Of a DNA stretch of 64,000 nt, positions 7,434-16,777 are shown in pieces (within the stretch, counting starts at the first letter, position 1; every line of letters starts with the position of its first letter). The position numbers and the translations under genes were made by a program. Origin of the DNA: Cellulomonas sp. PhB150 (GTDB lineage Bacteria > Actinomycetota > Actinomycetes > Actinomycetales > Cellulomonadaceae); NCBI RefSeq assembly GCF_003755175.1, contig NZ_RKHX01000001.1, forward strand, positions 744,001 to 808,000, given 5' to 3'. The notes under the pieces were generated by a model that searched no databases, was not told the origin of the DNA, and was given only the letters and a program-made list of their open reading frames with translations.

Positions 7434-9965
7434 TCAGTCCGTGCTCACGGCCGCCAGCACGGCGAGCCGCGCCGCGCGCACGCCCGGGCCGACGGCCGCG
7501 AGCACCCCGACGACGACCGCGAGCGCGAGCATCGCCAGCAGCGAGGACCACGGCACGGCGAGCTCGCGGAGCCCCACGTCCCCGAACACGGTCGGCAAGG
7601 TGGACGCCAGCGCGACGCCCACACCGAGCCCGACGACCGTCCCGAACACCGCCGTGAGCACCGACTCGGCCGTAATCACCGAGGCGAGCTGCAGCCGCCC
7701 GAGCCCCACGGCGCGCAGCAGCCCGATCTCCCGCGTCCGCTCGATCACGGACAGCGCGAGCGTGTTGACGATCCCGAGCACCGCGATCACCACCGAGAGC
7801 CCGAGCAGCGCGTAGAGGATCACGAGCACCTGGTCCACCTGGTCGGCGAGCTCGGACACGAACTCGTCGGGGTCCATGACCGTCACCACGACGTACGGCC
7901 GCACGGTGGCGGTCAGCTCCGCGCGCACGTCGTCGAGCGAGGCGCCCGGGAGCACGGTGACGAACACCGTCGAGACGACCTGCTGCGCGGCGGGCACGAG
8001 CGTGGACAGCAGGTCGGCCGGCACGACGACGGGCACGCCGAACGCCGGCGAGTCGATGACCGCCCCGATCTGCGCGGTCCGCGTCCCGCTCTCGCCCGTC
8101 AGCTCGACCCGGTCGCCGAGTGCCCATCCCCGGTCGTCGGCCGCGGTCCGCTGCACGGCGATCTCGCCGGCCGCGAGCGCCGAGCCCAGCGACCCGGCGA
8201 CGTCCTCGACCACGATGCTGCGCCCCACGGCGGCGGGGTCGATGCCCGAGACCGCGGTCGACGAGCCGTCGACGCGCAGCGCCGCGCTCGCGAACGAGTC
8301 GGCCGCGCGCACGTCGGGCAGCGCCCGCACGTCGTCGAGCGCCTGCTCGGGCACCGAGGACGACGCCGGCGCCCGCAGCACGAAGTCCGCGGTCGCCTCC
8401 TTCGACACGATCGCGCTGGTCGAGGCCTGCGCGGTCGCCGCGATCACGGCCGATGCCCCCACCAGCGCCATCCCGATCATCAGCGCACCCGCGGTGTTCG
8501 CCGTCCGCCGCGGGTTGCGCGTGACGTTCCCCCGCGCGAGCCGCCCGACGGGCCGCAGCGGCAGCAGTGCCGCACCGAGCACGCGCAGCACCGCGCGGGC
8601 CAGCACGGGTGAGACCGCGAGCACGCCCAGCACCACGGCGCCGGCCCCGTACCCGAGCCGCGCACCCGCAGCATCGTCCCCGGGCCGCGCCATCGCCCAC
8701 GCGACGGCCCCGGTCCCGGCGACGAGGAGCACGAGCCCGACGACGGCACGCCTCCGCAGCGAGCGCTCCGGCACCGTCACCTCGTCGCGGAGCGCCTCCA
8801 CGGGCGGGACGAGCGCCGCACGACGCGCGGGGACCGCGGCCGCCGCGACGCTGACCAGCGTCCCGATCAGCACGGACACGAGCACGGTGAAGCCGTCGAG
8901 CGGGATCTGACCGGTCAGCTGCATCCCCAGCCCGGCCAGGACGCGCCGCAGCACGACGACGAGCCCGAGCCCGGCGAGCACGCCGACCCCCGCCCCCACG
9001 AGCCCGACGACCACCGCCTGCAGCACGATCGAGGCGAACACCTGCAGCGGCGAGGCGCCCACGGCCCGCAGCAGTGCGAGCTCGCGCGTGCGCTGGCGCA
9101 CCCACATCGAGAACGTGTTGGCGATGATGAACGCGCCCACGAACAGCGAGATGCCGGCGAACACCAGCAGGAACGTCGTGATGAAGCCCAGCACCTGCTC
9201 GATCGACGCGGTCGTCTCGTCGCGCAGCTGCTCGCCGGTGACCACCTGCGCGTCGGACCCGACCACGGGCTCCAGCCGGGCCACGAGCGACTCCTGCGCG
9301 AGCCCGTCGACCGCGTAGACCCCGATCGACGCGACCGACCCGTCCGGCGCGAACAGCGCCTCCGCGGTCGCCGTGTCGACGAACACGACGGTCGCACCGG
9401 CCAACGCCGAGCCGAGCCCGACCTCGCCGACGACCCGCACCTCGCGGATGTCTCCCGCCAGCACCACCCGGGTCGTGTCCCCGATCGCCAGCCCCGACGA
9501 GGCCAGCGTGGCGGTCTCGAGCGCGACCTCGTCCGGCCCGCTCGGCGCCACCCCGGCCACCAGGTGCAGCGCGGGGTCCCGCGCGTCGTAGCCGAACGCG
9601 AAGCTGGGCGCCTGCGTGCTCTGCACGGCCGTCCCGTCGGCCCCGACGAGGACCGCGGGGCCCTGCAGGTCCGGCAGCGCGCGCTCGACGCCGTCGACCG
9701 CCTCGATCGTCGGGACCAGGTCGAGCGGGACGCGGTTGCGGCTCACGCCGCCGAACCCGCTGGTCGACGCACCGGCCTCGTCCGCCCCGCGGACGTAGGC
9801 GTCGCCCAGCGTCGTCGTCGCGACGATGTCCGTGAACGTCGAGCCCAGCATCGTGCGCAGTGCGAACGTGCCCGCGACGAAGGCGACCCCGAGCGCCACC
9901 GCGAGCACGGACAGGAAGAACCGGACGAGGTGCGCGCGGATCCCGCGCAGCGCGACCCGACCCAT
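7434..9965 (-). CDS. ABC transporter permease, FtsX/MacB-like, two permease units
   Basis: An 843-residue membrane protein. It begins MGRVALRGIRAHLVRFFLSV with a first membrane segment, then an extracytoplasmic MacB-like domain to about residue 250. The first FtsX unit follows (three segments, including FVGAFIIANTFSMWVRQRTR and ELALLRAVGASPLQV), then a central linker, a second extracytoplasmic domain, and a second FtsX unit with VIAVLGIVNTLALSVIER and EIGLLRAVGLGRLQL. This 4+4-helix layout is typical of actinobacterial lipid or peptide export permeases. The ATG overlaps the stop of the upstream ATPase in TGATG, so the two are translationally coupled. Confidence 0.9.
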   Translation of the reverse strand: MGRVALRGIRAHLVRFFLSVLAVALGVAFVAGTFALRTMLGSTFTDIVATTTLGDAYVRGADEAGASTSGFGGVSRNRVPLDLVPTIEAVDGVERALPDLQGPAVLVGADGTAVQSTQAPSFAFGYDARDPALHLVAGVAPSGPDEVALETATLASSGLAIGDTTRVVLAGDIREVRVVGEVGLGSALAGATVVFVDTATAEALFAPDGSVASIGVYAVDGLAQESLVARLEPVVGSDAQVVTGEQLRDETTASIEQVLGFITTFLLVFAGISLFVGAFIIANTFSMWVRQRTRELALLRAVGASPLQVFASIVLQAVVVGLVGAGVGVLAGLGLVVVLRRVLAGLGMQLTGQIPLDGFTVLVSVLIGTLVSVAAAAVPARRAALVPPVEALRDEVTVPERSLRRRAVVGLVLLVAGTGAVAWAMARPGDDAAGARLGYGAGAVVLGVLAVSPVLARAVLRVLGAALLPLRPVGRLARGNVTRNPRRTANTAGALMIGMALVGASAVIAATAQASTSAIVSKEATADFVLRAPASSSVPEQALDDVRALPDVRAADSFASAALRVDGSSTAVSGIDPAAVGRSIVVEDVAGSLGSALAAGEIAVQRTAADDRGWALGDRVELTGESGTRTAQIGAVIDSPAFGVPVVVPADLLSTLVPAAQQVVSTVFVTVLPGASLDDVRAELTATVRPYVVVTVMDPDEFVSELADQVDQVLVILYALLGLSVVIAVLGIVNTLALSVIERTREIGLLRAVGLGRLQLASVITAESVLTAVFGTVVGLGVGVALASTLPTVFGDVGLRELAVPWSSLLAMLALAVVVGVLAAVGPGVRAARLAVLAAVSTD

Positions 9966-10714
9966 CAGGCCGCGTCCCGCGGCGGGCCGGTCAGCGCGCC
10001 CAGGGTCTCGAGCACGGCCGCCCGGGTCGGGTCGCGCAGCTCGTCGACGACCCGCCCGTCGGCGAGGAACAGCACCCGGTGCGCGTACCCGGCAGACGTC
10101 GCGTCGTGCGTGACCATGACGACCGACTGGCCGAGGTCGTCGACGCTGCGGCGCAGGAACCCGAGCACCTCCGCGGCCGACGTCGAGTCGAGGTTCCCGG
10201 TCGGCTCGTCGGCGAACACCACCGCGGGCCGCGCGACCAGCGCCCGCGCGCACGCCACCCGCTGCTGCTGCCCGCCCGAGAGCTCGGTGGGCCGGTGCCC
10301 CAGCCGGTCCGTCAGCCCGAGGGTGCGCACGACGAGGTCGAGGTGCTCGGGGTCCACCGGCCGACGCGCGATGTCCAGCGGGAGCGTGATGTTCTCCAGC
10401 GCCGTGAGCGTCGGCACCAGGTTGTAGGCCTGGAACACGAACCCCACGCGCGTGCGCCGCAGCTTCGTCAGCCGCCGCTCGGACATCTTGCTGACCGGCT
10501 CGCCGTCCACGACGACCGACCCCGACGTCGGCTTGTCGAGCCCGGCCAGGCAGTGCATGAGCGTCGACTTGCCGGAGCCCGACGCGCCCATGATCGCGGT
10601 CAGCTCGCCCCGCACGAGGTCCACGTCGACCCCGTCGAGCGCGCGCACGGCCGTCGGCCCCTCGCCGTACACCTTGACGAGGGAACGGGCGTACGCGATC
10701 ACGGAGCTCGACAT
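9965..10714 (-). CDS. ABC transporter ATP-binding protein (MacB/LolD type)
   Basis: A 249-residue ATPase. Walker A is GASGSGKST near residue 42, the Q-loop is in VFQAYNLVPTLTALEN, the ABC signature is LSGGQQQRV, Walker B is AVVFADEPTGNLD and the switch His is in VVMVTHD. The open frame extends to 10897, but the ATG at 10714 is chosen because AGGAA lies a few bases before it and the domain begins there (SSSVIAYARSLVKVYGEGP). It pairs with the FtsX-type permease immediately downstream, forming a two-gene exporter operon. The exported compound is unknown. Confidence 0.93.
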   Translation of the reverse strand: MSSSVIAYARSLVKVYGEGPTAVRALDGVDVDLVRGELTAIMGASGSGKSTLMHCLAGLDKPTSGSVVVDGEPVSKMSERRLTKLRRTRVGFVFQAYNLVPTLTALENITLPLDIARRPVDPEHLDLVVRTLGLTDRLGHRPTELSGGQQQRVACARALVARPAVVFADEPTGNLDSTSAAEVLGFLRRSVDDLGQSVVMVTHDATSAGYAHRVLFLADGRVVDELRDPTRAAVLETLGALTGPPRDAA

Positions 10715-10856
10715 GGATTCCTCGCTGGCTCGGGACGGGAGCACGATCGTCCCCCGCGCAGCCCCCGCGCGCCACGGGCCGGACGGCGGTCTGGACCCCC
10801 CGGCCGACCCGCTAGGTTCGCCGTGACCAGCGCAGACAGCCCAGCAGGAGCCGTTC

Positions 10857-12575
10857 ATGAGCGACGCAGCCCCCCGCCCCTCCTGGTGGCGCCGCACCCT
10901 CGCGCGCCTGGGCCGCTGGGCAGGCCGCTACTCCGCGTTCGGCCTCGCGGGCGCGCTCGCGTTCTTCGCGACTGCGCTCGGCCCGGCGCTGATCCCCCGC
11001 AGCCCGCTGTTCCAGGGTCTGGCGGCCGGCATCTGCGCGGCCATCGGCTACGGCCTCGGCGTCCTGCTCGCCTGGGTGCTCCGGCTCGCGGGCGTGCGGT
11101 GGCCGGCGCGGGTCGTGCACTGGGGCTGGCGCCTCCTGCTGGCCGCGACGATCGTCACGGTCCCCGTCGCTCTCGTCGTGAGCACCACGTGGCAGGACGA
11201 CCTGCGGGACCTGTTCGGCATGGAGCACCCCTCGTCGGCGCACTCGATCACGATCCTCGTGCTCGCCCTGCTGATCGCCATCGGGCTCGTCGGCCTCGGC
11301 CGCGCGCTGCGTCGTCTCACTCATCTCGTCGGGCGGCTCGTCGGCCGCTGGATCCCGCCCGTCGTCGCCCGGCTCACGGCCGTCGCCGTCGTGGCGCTCG
11401 CCGTGGTCCTCCTGGTGAACGGCACGATCGTGCAGGGCGGGATGGCCGCGCTCAACTCGATCTACGGGAGCGTCGACGACACGACCGCCGAGGGCGTCGT
11501 CCAGCCGACCGACCCGCTGCGCAGCGGGTCGGACGCGTCGCTCGCGGCGTGGGACGAGCTCGGCAAGCAGGGGCGCACGTTCGTCGCCGGCGGCCGGCCC
11601 GAGGCACAGCTCGAGGCCGTCGCTGCCCGCACGGGCGCGACGAAGCCCGTCATGGACCCGATCCGCGTCTACGCGGGCCTGCAGTCCGGCGACGACCTCG
11701 ACGCGATCGCGCAGGTCGTCGTCGCCGAGCTCGACCGCACCCATGCGTGGGACCGCTCGGTGCTCGCCGTGGTCACCGCGACCGGCACCGGCTGGGTGGA
11801 CCCGTCGATGGCCGACTCGCTCGAGCTGCTCTGGGGCGGCGACACCGCGATCGCCTCGATGCAGTACTCCTACCTGCCGAGCTGGGTCAGCTTCCTGGGC
11901 GCGCGCTCGACGCCGCCCGCCGCCGGCAAGGCGCTGTTCGAGGCGATCTACGCGCGCTGGTCGCAGCTGCCGGAGGACGACCGGCCGCTGCTCGAGGTCG
12001 CCGGCATCTCGTTGGGCTCGTTCGGCTCGCAGGGCGCGTTCTCGAGCCTGCAGGACGTGACCGCCCGCACCGACGGTGCGCTGTGGATGGGCACCCCGGG
12101 GTTCACGCCGCTGTGGGGCGACCTGACGGCGCACCGCGACGCCGGCTCCCCCGAGATCACGCCCGTCGTCGACGGCGGCGCGACCGCGCGATGGGCCAAC
12201 CGCCCGGGCGAGGGCGACGACCGCCAGCTCTGGCAGCTCGGCACCAGCTGGCAGCAGCCACGCGTCGTCTTCGACCAGCACGCCTCCGACGGCGTGACGT
12301 GGTGGTCGCCGGACCTGATCCTGCACCGGCCCGACTGGCTCGCCGAGCCGCGCGGCACCGACGTGCTCGACTCGACCACCTGGCTGCCCGTCGTGACGTT
12401 CTGGCGCTCGACGATCGACCTGTTCGTCGCCGCGTCGGTGCCAGCCGGGCACGGGCACAACTACCACCAGGAGTACGCCGACGGCTGGGCGGCGATCGCG
12501 CCCCCCGAGGGCTGGACCGAGCCCGACACGGACGTCCTGCGTGAGGTCGTGGGGTCGGTGGCCAGCGAGAGCTGA
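10857..12575 (+). CDS. Membrane alpha/beta-hydrolase (abhydrolase_9-type)
   Basis: A 572-residue protein with a membrane N-terminus and a catalytic C-terminus. Hydrophobic segments lie at about residues 25-50, 60-80, 95-115, 130-150 and 170-190. The second half matches the actinobacterial alpha/beta-hydrolase family with VVTATGTGWVDPSMADSLEL, EVAGISLGSFGSQGAFS (GISLGS is the nucleophile elbow), ALWMGTPGFTPLWGDLT, TWWSPDLILHRPDWL and late His residues in AGHGHNYHQEY. The natural substrate is unknown, probably a lipid or envelope ester. GGAG precedes the ATG, and a TAGGTT -10 box sits at 10813. It is divergent from the ABC operon. Confidence 0.85.
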   Translation: MSDAAPRPSWWRRTLARLGRWAGRYSAFGLAGALAFFATALGPALIPRSPLFQGLAAGICAAIGYGLGVLLAWVLRLAGVRWPARVVHWGWRLLLAATIVTVPVALVVSTTWQDDLRDLFGMEHPSSAHSITILVLALLIAIGLVGLGRALRRLTHLVGRLVGRWIPPVVARLTAVAVVALAVVLLVNGTIVQGGMAALNSIYGSVDDTTAEGVVQPTDPLRSGSDASLAAWDELGKQGRTFVAGGRPEAQLEAVAARTGATKPVMDPIRVYAGLQSGDDLDAIAQVVVAELDRTHAWDRSVLAVVTATGTGWVDPSMADSLELLWGGDTAIASMQYSYLPSWVSFLGARSTPPAAGKALFEAIYARWSQLPEDDRPLLEVAGISLGSFGSQGAFSSLQDVTARTDGALWMGTPGFTPLWGDLTAHRDAGSPEITPVVDGGATARWANRPGEGDDRQLWQLGTSWQQPRVVFDQHASDGVTWWSPDLILHRPDWLAEPRGTDVLDSTTWLPVVTFWRSTIDLFVAASVPAGHGHNYHQEYADGWAAIAPPEGWTEPDTDVLREVVGSVASES

Positions 12576-12747
12576 CCCGTGTCGTTCGTCACGGCGTGCC
12601 GGTTCGCGCGGCCGAGTGTGAGAAGGTGGGGCCTCCGGGAGCGCCGCTGTCTGCGTGCGCCCCGCGTCGTGGAGATCGCCCGAGCCCGCACGTTCGACTC
12701 GGTTGCTTACGCGGCGATCCCGACCCAGCCCTGAGAGGCCCTTTCCT

Positions 12748-14208
12748 GTGACGACTTTCGCTGACCTCGGCGTGCCCGCTGCTCTTGTCCGTTCCCTGAC
12801 GGACCAGGGCATCACCGCCCCCTTCCCCATCCAGACCGCGACCCTGCCCGACTCGCTGGCCGGCACCGACGTGCTCGGCCGCGGCCGCACCGGCTCCGGC
12901 AAGACGCTCGCGTTCGCCCTCCCCCTCGTCGTGCGCACCGCCGCGGCCCGCGCCAAGACGGCCCCCCGCCGCCCCCGCGCGCTGGTCCTGGCCCCGACCC
13001 GCGAGCTCGCCTCGCAGATCGACGCCACCGTCGCGCCGCTCGCCAAGGAGCTCGGCCTGACCACGACGACGATCTTCGGCGGCGTCGCGCAGTCCCGCCA
13101 GGTCTCGGCCCTGAACGCCGGCGTCGACATCGTCATCGCGTGCCCCGGTCGCCTCGAGGACCTGATGAAGCAGCGCCTCATCTCGCTCGACGACGTGCAG
13201 ATCACCGTGCTCGACGAGGCCGACCACATGGCCGACCTCGGCTTCCTGCCGGTCGTCAAGCGCCTGCTCGACCGCACGCCGACCAACGGCCAGCGCCTGC
13301 TGTTCTCCGCGACGCTGGACAACGGCGTCGACGTCATCATCAAGCGCTACCTGCGCTCCCCCGTCGAGCACTCCGTCGACAGCGCCGCCTCGCCGGTCAG
13401 CACCATGACGCACCACGTGCTCGAGGTGCGCGACGCCGACACCAAGAAGGCAGTCGTGCAGCAGCTCGCCTCCGGCACCGGCCGCCGCGTGCTGTTCATG
13501 CGCACCAAGCACCACGCCAAGAAGCTGGCCAAGCAGCTGACCGCCGACGGCATCCCCGCGGTGGACCTGCACGGCAACCTCGGCCAGGGTGCGCGCGAGC
13601 GCAACCTCGAGGCGTTCTCCTCCGGCGCTGTCAAGGTGCTCGTCGCGACGGACATCGCCGCGCGCGGCATCCACATCGACGACGTCGAGCTCGTCATCCA
13701 CGTGGACCCGCCGGCCGAGCACAAGGCCTACCTGCACCGCTCGGGCCGCACGGCTCGCGCCGGGTCGGGCGGCGACGTGGTCACCCTCGTCCTGCCCGAG
13801 CAGCGCGGTGACGTCCGCGCGCTGACGCGGGCCGCGAAGATCACCGCGCAGCCCCAGCACGTCACGCCCGGCGACGCGACGCTCACGCGCCTCGTCGGCG
13901 AGGTCGCCCCGCACGTGCGCCCCGCGCCGGTGCAGACCCAGCCGCAGCAGGCCTCGCGCCCGCGGTCGGCCTCGAACGGCCAGCGCTCGGGTCGCGGCCA
14001 GGGCCAGGGCCAGGCCCGCTCGGCCCAGCCTCGCTCGACCACGATGTACTCGACCACGACGGGCCAGCCGAGCGTCGGCTCGGCGCCCAGCCACGCGGGT
14101 CAGGGCCAGTCCGGCCAGCAGCGCCCGACCGGCGACCCCGCGCGCCGTCGCCGCCGCGGCGGCCGGGGCCGCGGCGCCGCTGCCCCGCAGCAGTCGTCGC
14201 GCGCCTGA
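12748..14208 (+). CDS. DEAD-box RNA helicase
   Basis: A 486-residue ATP-dependent RNA helicase. Motifs in order are the Q motif FPIQTATLP, Walker A GRTGSGKT, Ia PTRELASQI, Ib CPGRLEDLM, DEAD as LDEADHMADLGF, SAT in LFSATLD, and domain 2 FMRTKHHAKKLAKQL, ATDIAARGIHIDDVELV and HRSGRTARAG. The last 110 or so residues are a Gln/Ser/Gly/Arg-rich tail (RSGRGQGQGQARSAQP, RRRRRGGRGRGA), typical of RNA-binding cold-shock helicases. The GTG at 12748 starts the family-typical VTTFADLGVPAALVRSL; a weak GAGAGG lies upstream. The 170-base spacer before it could hold a structured leader. It converges on the MFS gene with four bases between stops. Confidence 0.93.
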   Translation: MTTFADLGVPAALVRSLTDQGITAPFPIQTATLPDSLAGTDVLGRGRTGSGKTLAFALPLVVRTAAARAKTAPRRPRALVLAPTRELASQIDATVAPLAKELGLTTTTIFGGVAQSRQVSALNAGVDIVIACPGRLEDLMKQRLISLDDVQITVLDEADHMADLGFLPVVKRLLDRTPTNGQRLLFSATLDNGVDVIIKRYLRSPVEHSVDSAASPVSTMTHHVLEVRDADTKKAVVQQLASGTGRRVLFMRTKHHAKKLAKQLTADGIPAVDLHGNLGQGARERNLEAFSSGAVKVLVATDIAARGIHIDDVELVIHVDPPAEHKAYLHRSGRTARAGSGGDVVTLVLPEQRGDVRALTRAAKITAQPQHVTPGDATLTRLVGEVAPHVRPAPVQTQPQQASRPRSASNGQRSGRGQGQGQARSAQPRSTTMYSTTTGQPSVGSAPSHAGQGQSGQQRPTGDPARRRRRGGRGRGAAAPQQSSRA

Positions 14209-14212
14209 CGTC

Positions 14213-15448
14213 TCACACCGGCCGGGCACTCCTCAGGGGTGCCCGGCCGAGTGCTGCCGCCCCCAGCAGCACGACGACCGAGACGGCGATGAGCACGCGG
14301 TAGTCGACCACCGCCAGTGCGGCGGCACCGAGCATCGTGACGACGGTCTGCGGGAGGTTGAACGACACGTTCATCGCCGCCGACGTCCGCCCCTGCAGCT
14401 CGGGCGGCGTCACCTTGATCCGGTAGGTCGAGGCCCCGACGACGACCCACGGGATGCCCACGCCGCCGACCGCGAGGCCGAGCCCGACCGCGACGAGCCC
14501 CCACGGCTCGGGCACGGGCGCCACGAACGTGAGCACGAGCGCCCCGGTCATCGCGATCGCCAGCATCAGCAGGCCGGCCACGACGGCACCACGCTCCCCC
14601 AGCCGCCGCACCACCCGGGCCGCGACGAGCCCGCCGAGCACCGCGCCCACTCCCTGCACGGGCACGACGACGCCGAGCGCCTCGGCCCCGAGCCCGAGCG
14701 CCTGGTCGAGGATCGGGAAGATCGCGACGTTGGTCAGTCCGGTGATGCCGAAGCCCACCGCGAGCACGAGCGTCAGCCGGGCCAGCTCCGGCTCGCGGGC
14801 GATGAACCGCACCCCCGCCACGAGCTGGTCCCAGTAGCCGGGCCCCTCCTCGCGGTTCGGCGGCGTCTCCGCGACGCGCACGGTCAGCAGGATGACGGCG
14901 GTCGCGACGAAGGTCGTCGAGGTGAGCGCCACGACGGCACCCGGCCCGAAGGCCACGAACAGCGCCGTCCCGAGCAGCGGGCTGAGCAGCCGCAGCGCCT
15001 GGTCGATCGTCGTGAACAGCCCGTTGGCCGACGCGAGCTCGTCGTCCGGCAGCAGGTCGCGCAGCAGCCCGGACTGCGCCGCGCCCGTGGCGTACCCCGC
15101 GCAGCCGTAGAGGAAGGTCACGACGTAGATGACCCACACCTGCTCGGCGCTGTGCACCGTGAGCAGCGCGAGCAGGACCACGGCCGTCACGACGTTGACC
15201 ACGACGAGCGCCGCGCGGCGGGACACCTGGTCGACGAGGTGGCCCAGCACGGGCGCGAGCAGCGCCGGCAGGCCGAGCACCGCGAACACGAGCGCGGCCT
15301 GCGCGTCCGAGCCGGTGAGCTGCTTCGCCCAGACGGCCATCATCAGGTACAGCGCGCTGTCACCGACGTTCGTGCAGACCCATGCGGCGGTGAGGCGGCG
15401 GAACGCAGGCCTCGCGAGCGGGCGGCCGGGCGCCTCCACGGCACTCAC
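14213..15448 (-). CDS. MFS transporter (probable efflux)
   Basis: A 411-residue major facilitator with about 12 hydrophobic segments, starting RPLARPAFRRLTAAWVCTNV, typical of actinobacterial drug-efflux MFS proteins. The loop GHLVDQVSRRAAL corresponds to the G-x-x-x-D-R/K-x-G-R-R/K motif between helices 2 and 3, and the repeat-like VAARVVRRLGERGAVV lies at the start of the second half. The GTG start overlaps the stop of the upstream regulator in GTGA, so the pair is translated together. The cargo is unknown; export of a toxic compound is the likeliest role. Confidence 0.88.
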   Translation of the reverse strand: MSAVEAPGRPLARPAFRRLTAAWVCTNVGDSALYLMMAVWAKQLTGSDAQAALVFAVLGLPALLAPVLGHLVDQVSRRAALVVVNVVTAVVLLALLTVHSAEQVWVIYVVTFLYGCAGYATGAAQSGLLRDLLPDDELASANGLFTTIDQALRLLSPLLGTALFVAFGPGAVVALTSTTFVATAVILLTVRVAETPPNREEGPGYWDQLVAGVRFIAREPELARLTLVLAVGFGITGLTNVAIFPILDQALGLGAEALGVVVPVQGVGAVLGGLVAARVVRRLGERGAVVAGLLMLAIAMTGALVLTFVAPVPEPWGLVAVGLGLAVGGVGIPWVVVGASTYRIKVTPPELQGRTSAAMNVSFNLPQTVVTMLGAAALAVVDYRVLIAVSVVVLLGAAALGRAPLRSARPV

Positions 15449-16041
15449 CGCTCGACCCCGGGAACCACGTCGAGGTCGGGGAGCACGACGCCGAGGAGTC
15501 GGCCACGCACCGCGCCCGCGGGCCGCGCCGACGGGTCGTCCCCGCGCCCGGTGAACGGGTCGGTGAGCTCTCGCACGCGACGGACGAGGTCCGCCATCTC
15601 CTCGCGCGTGGCCCAGAAGGTCGACCGGTTCACGACCACCGCCTCGGCCCAGCCCTGCGCCACGCTCGTCGCCGCGGCGAGCTCGGCCGCCATGCTCTCG
15701 GCCTCGCGCCGGAGGGTCATCGCCGCCAGCGCGCCCACCGCCCGCACGGAGTCGGGGTCGGACTCGTCGGCCCGCAGCTCGCGGTTCCGGCTGACCGACC
15801 GCCACGGCCACGCGGTCCCCTGCCGCTCGCCGCGCTCGATGTAGCCGTAGCGCGCGAGCGTCCTCAGGTGGAAGGAGCAGTTGCCGACCGTCTGGCCGGT
15901 GAGCTCGGCGGCGCGGGACGCGGTGAGCTCGCCCTCGGCGTCGAGGAGGTCGAGCAGCTCGATGCGGACGGGGTGGGCCAGCGCCCGCAGGGCCTCGGGA
16001 TCGGTCGTCGTGAAGACGTCGTCTCTATTCACAACAACCAT
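15445..16041 (-). CDS. ArsR-like winged-helix transcriptional regulator
   Basis: A 198-residue regulator with an N-terminal winged helix. DPEALRALAHPVRIELLDLL and ASRAAELTGQTVGNCSFHLR form the first helices and the recognition helix, and LARYGYIERGERQGTAWPW forms the wing. The C-terminal half is helical and probably binds a ligand or dimerises. The ATG at 16041 is preferred over a TTG nine codons upstream because AAGAGGTG lies just before it. A 13-bp inverted repeat overlaps that ribosome site, so the protein probably represses itself and the coupled MFS exporter. Confidence 0.85.
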   Translation of the reverse strand: MVVVNRDDVFTTTDPEALRALAHPVRIELLDLLDAEGELTASRAAELTGQTVGNCSFHLRTLARYGYIERGERQGTAWPWRSVSRNRELRADESDPDSVRAVGALAAMTLRREAESMAAELAAATSVAQGWAEAVVVNRSTFWATREEMADLVRRVRELTDPFTGRGDDPSARPAGAVRGRLLGVVLPDLDVVPGVER

Positions 16042-16045
16042 TGTG

Positions 16046-16077
16046 CAACACCTCTTGTTATTCCACAAGGGGTGTTG
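16046..16077. promoter_or_regulatory. Inverted-repeat operator of the MFS regulator operon
   Basis: CAACACCTCTTGT and ACAAGGGGTGTTG are 13-bp arms that match at 12 of 13 positions around a six-base spacer. They lie 5-36 bases upstream of the regulator ATG and cover its ribosome site. A smaller ACAA-CCA-TTGT dyad spans the start codon itself. Confidence 0.65.
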
Positions 16078-16174
16078 TGGAAGCTCAGGGTCTAGCGCTC
16101 CGGCGCGCGGGCGGTCATCATGGGGACACCGCCCAGCCCCGGGGAGATCTCATGCCTCACCTGCAGGAACGCTG

Positions 16175-16777
16175 ATGGCCATCGTCTCGCGAGGCTTTCG
16201 CGGGAAGCGCGCCTCCGACCCGCGGCTCCCGCCCGGCCAGTACCTGGAGGGCGGCTTCCCCGTCCTCTCGGCGGGGCCGACGCCACGCGCCGACCTCGGC
16301 ACCTGGACGTTCTCGATCACCGGGAGCGGCACGACGCGCGCGTCCTGGACGTGGGCCGAGCTGCGGGCTCTGCCGGCCGACGACATCGTCAAGGACATCC
16401 ACTGCGTGACGAAGTGGACCAAGCTCGACTCCTCCTGGCGGGGCGTCTCCCTGGACACGCTCCTCGAAGCGGTCGAGATCGCGCCCGAGGAGCAGTTCGC
16501 GCTCGCGCACTGCGACGGCGGGTACACGACCAACGTGCCGCTCGCCGACCTGCGCGGCGGCAAGGCCTGGATCGCGTACGGCTACGACGGCGCGCCCCTG
16601 CGCCCCGAGCACGGCGGCCCCGCCCGCCTGCTCATCCCCCACCTGTACTTCTGGAAGTCCGCGAAGTGGGTGCGCAGCATCGACCTCGGCCCCAGCGACA
16701 CCTACGGGTTCTGGGAGAAGCTCGGGTACCACGCCTACGGCGACCCGTGGAAGGAACAGCGGTACTGGGGTGACTGA
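16175..16777 (+). CDS. Sulfite oxidase-like molybdopterin oxidoreductase
   Basis: A 200-residue protein matching the molybdenum-cofactor domain of the sulfite oxidase / MsrP superfamily, without the extra dimerisation domain. Evidence: TWTFSITGSGTTRASWTWAE, DDIVKDIHCVTKWTKLDSSW with the Mo-coordinating Cys of HCVTKW, GVSLDTLLEAV, ALAHCDGGYTTNVPLADL, PEHGGPARLLIPHLYFWKS and AKWVRSIDL. No export signal is seen, unlike MsrP. The ATG at 16175 follows AGGAA. It overlaps the next gene, a flavin reductase, by eight bases, so the reductase probably supplies or removes its electrons. The substrate is unknown. Confidence 0.88.
   Translation: MAIVSRGFRGKRASDPRLPPGQYLEGGFPVLSAGPTPRADLGTWTFSITGSGTTRASWTWAELRALPADDIVKDIHCVTKWTKLDSSWRGVSLDTLLEAVEIAPEEQFALAHCDGGYTTNVPLADLRGGKAWIAYGYDGAPLRPEHGGPARLLIPHLYFWKSAKWVRSIDLGPSDTYGFWEKLGYHAYGDPWKEQRYWGD

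Noticed and set aside
7414..9105. A 563-residue open frame over the ABC permease
   Set aside because: It is the shifted frame of the FtsX-type permease; the composition is Arg/Ala/Gly with no recognisable motif, while the other frame shows all family features.
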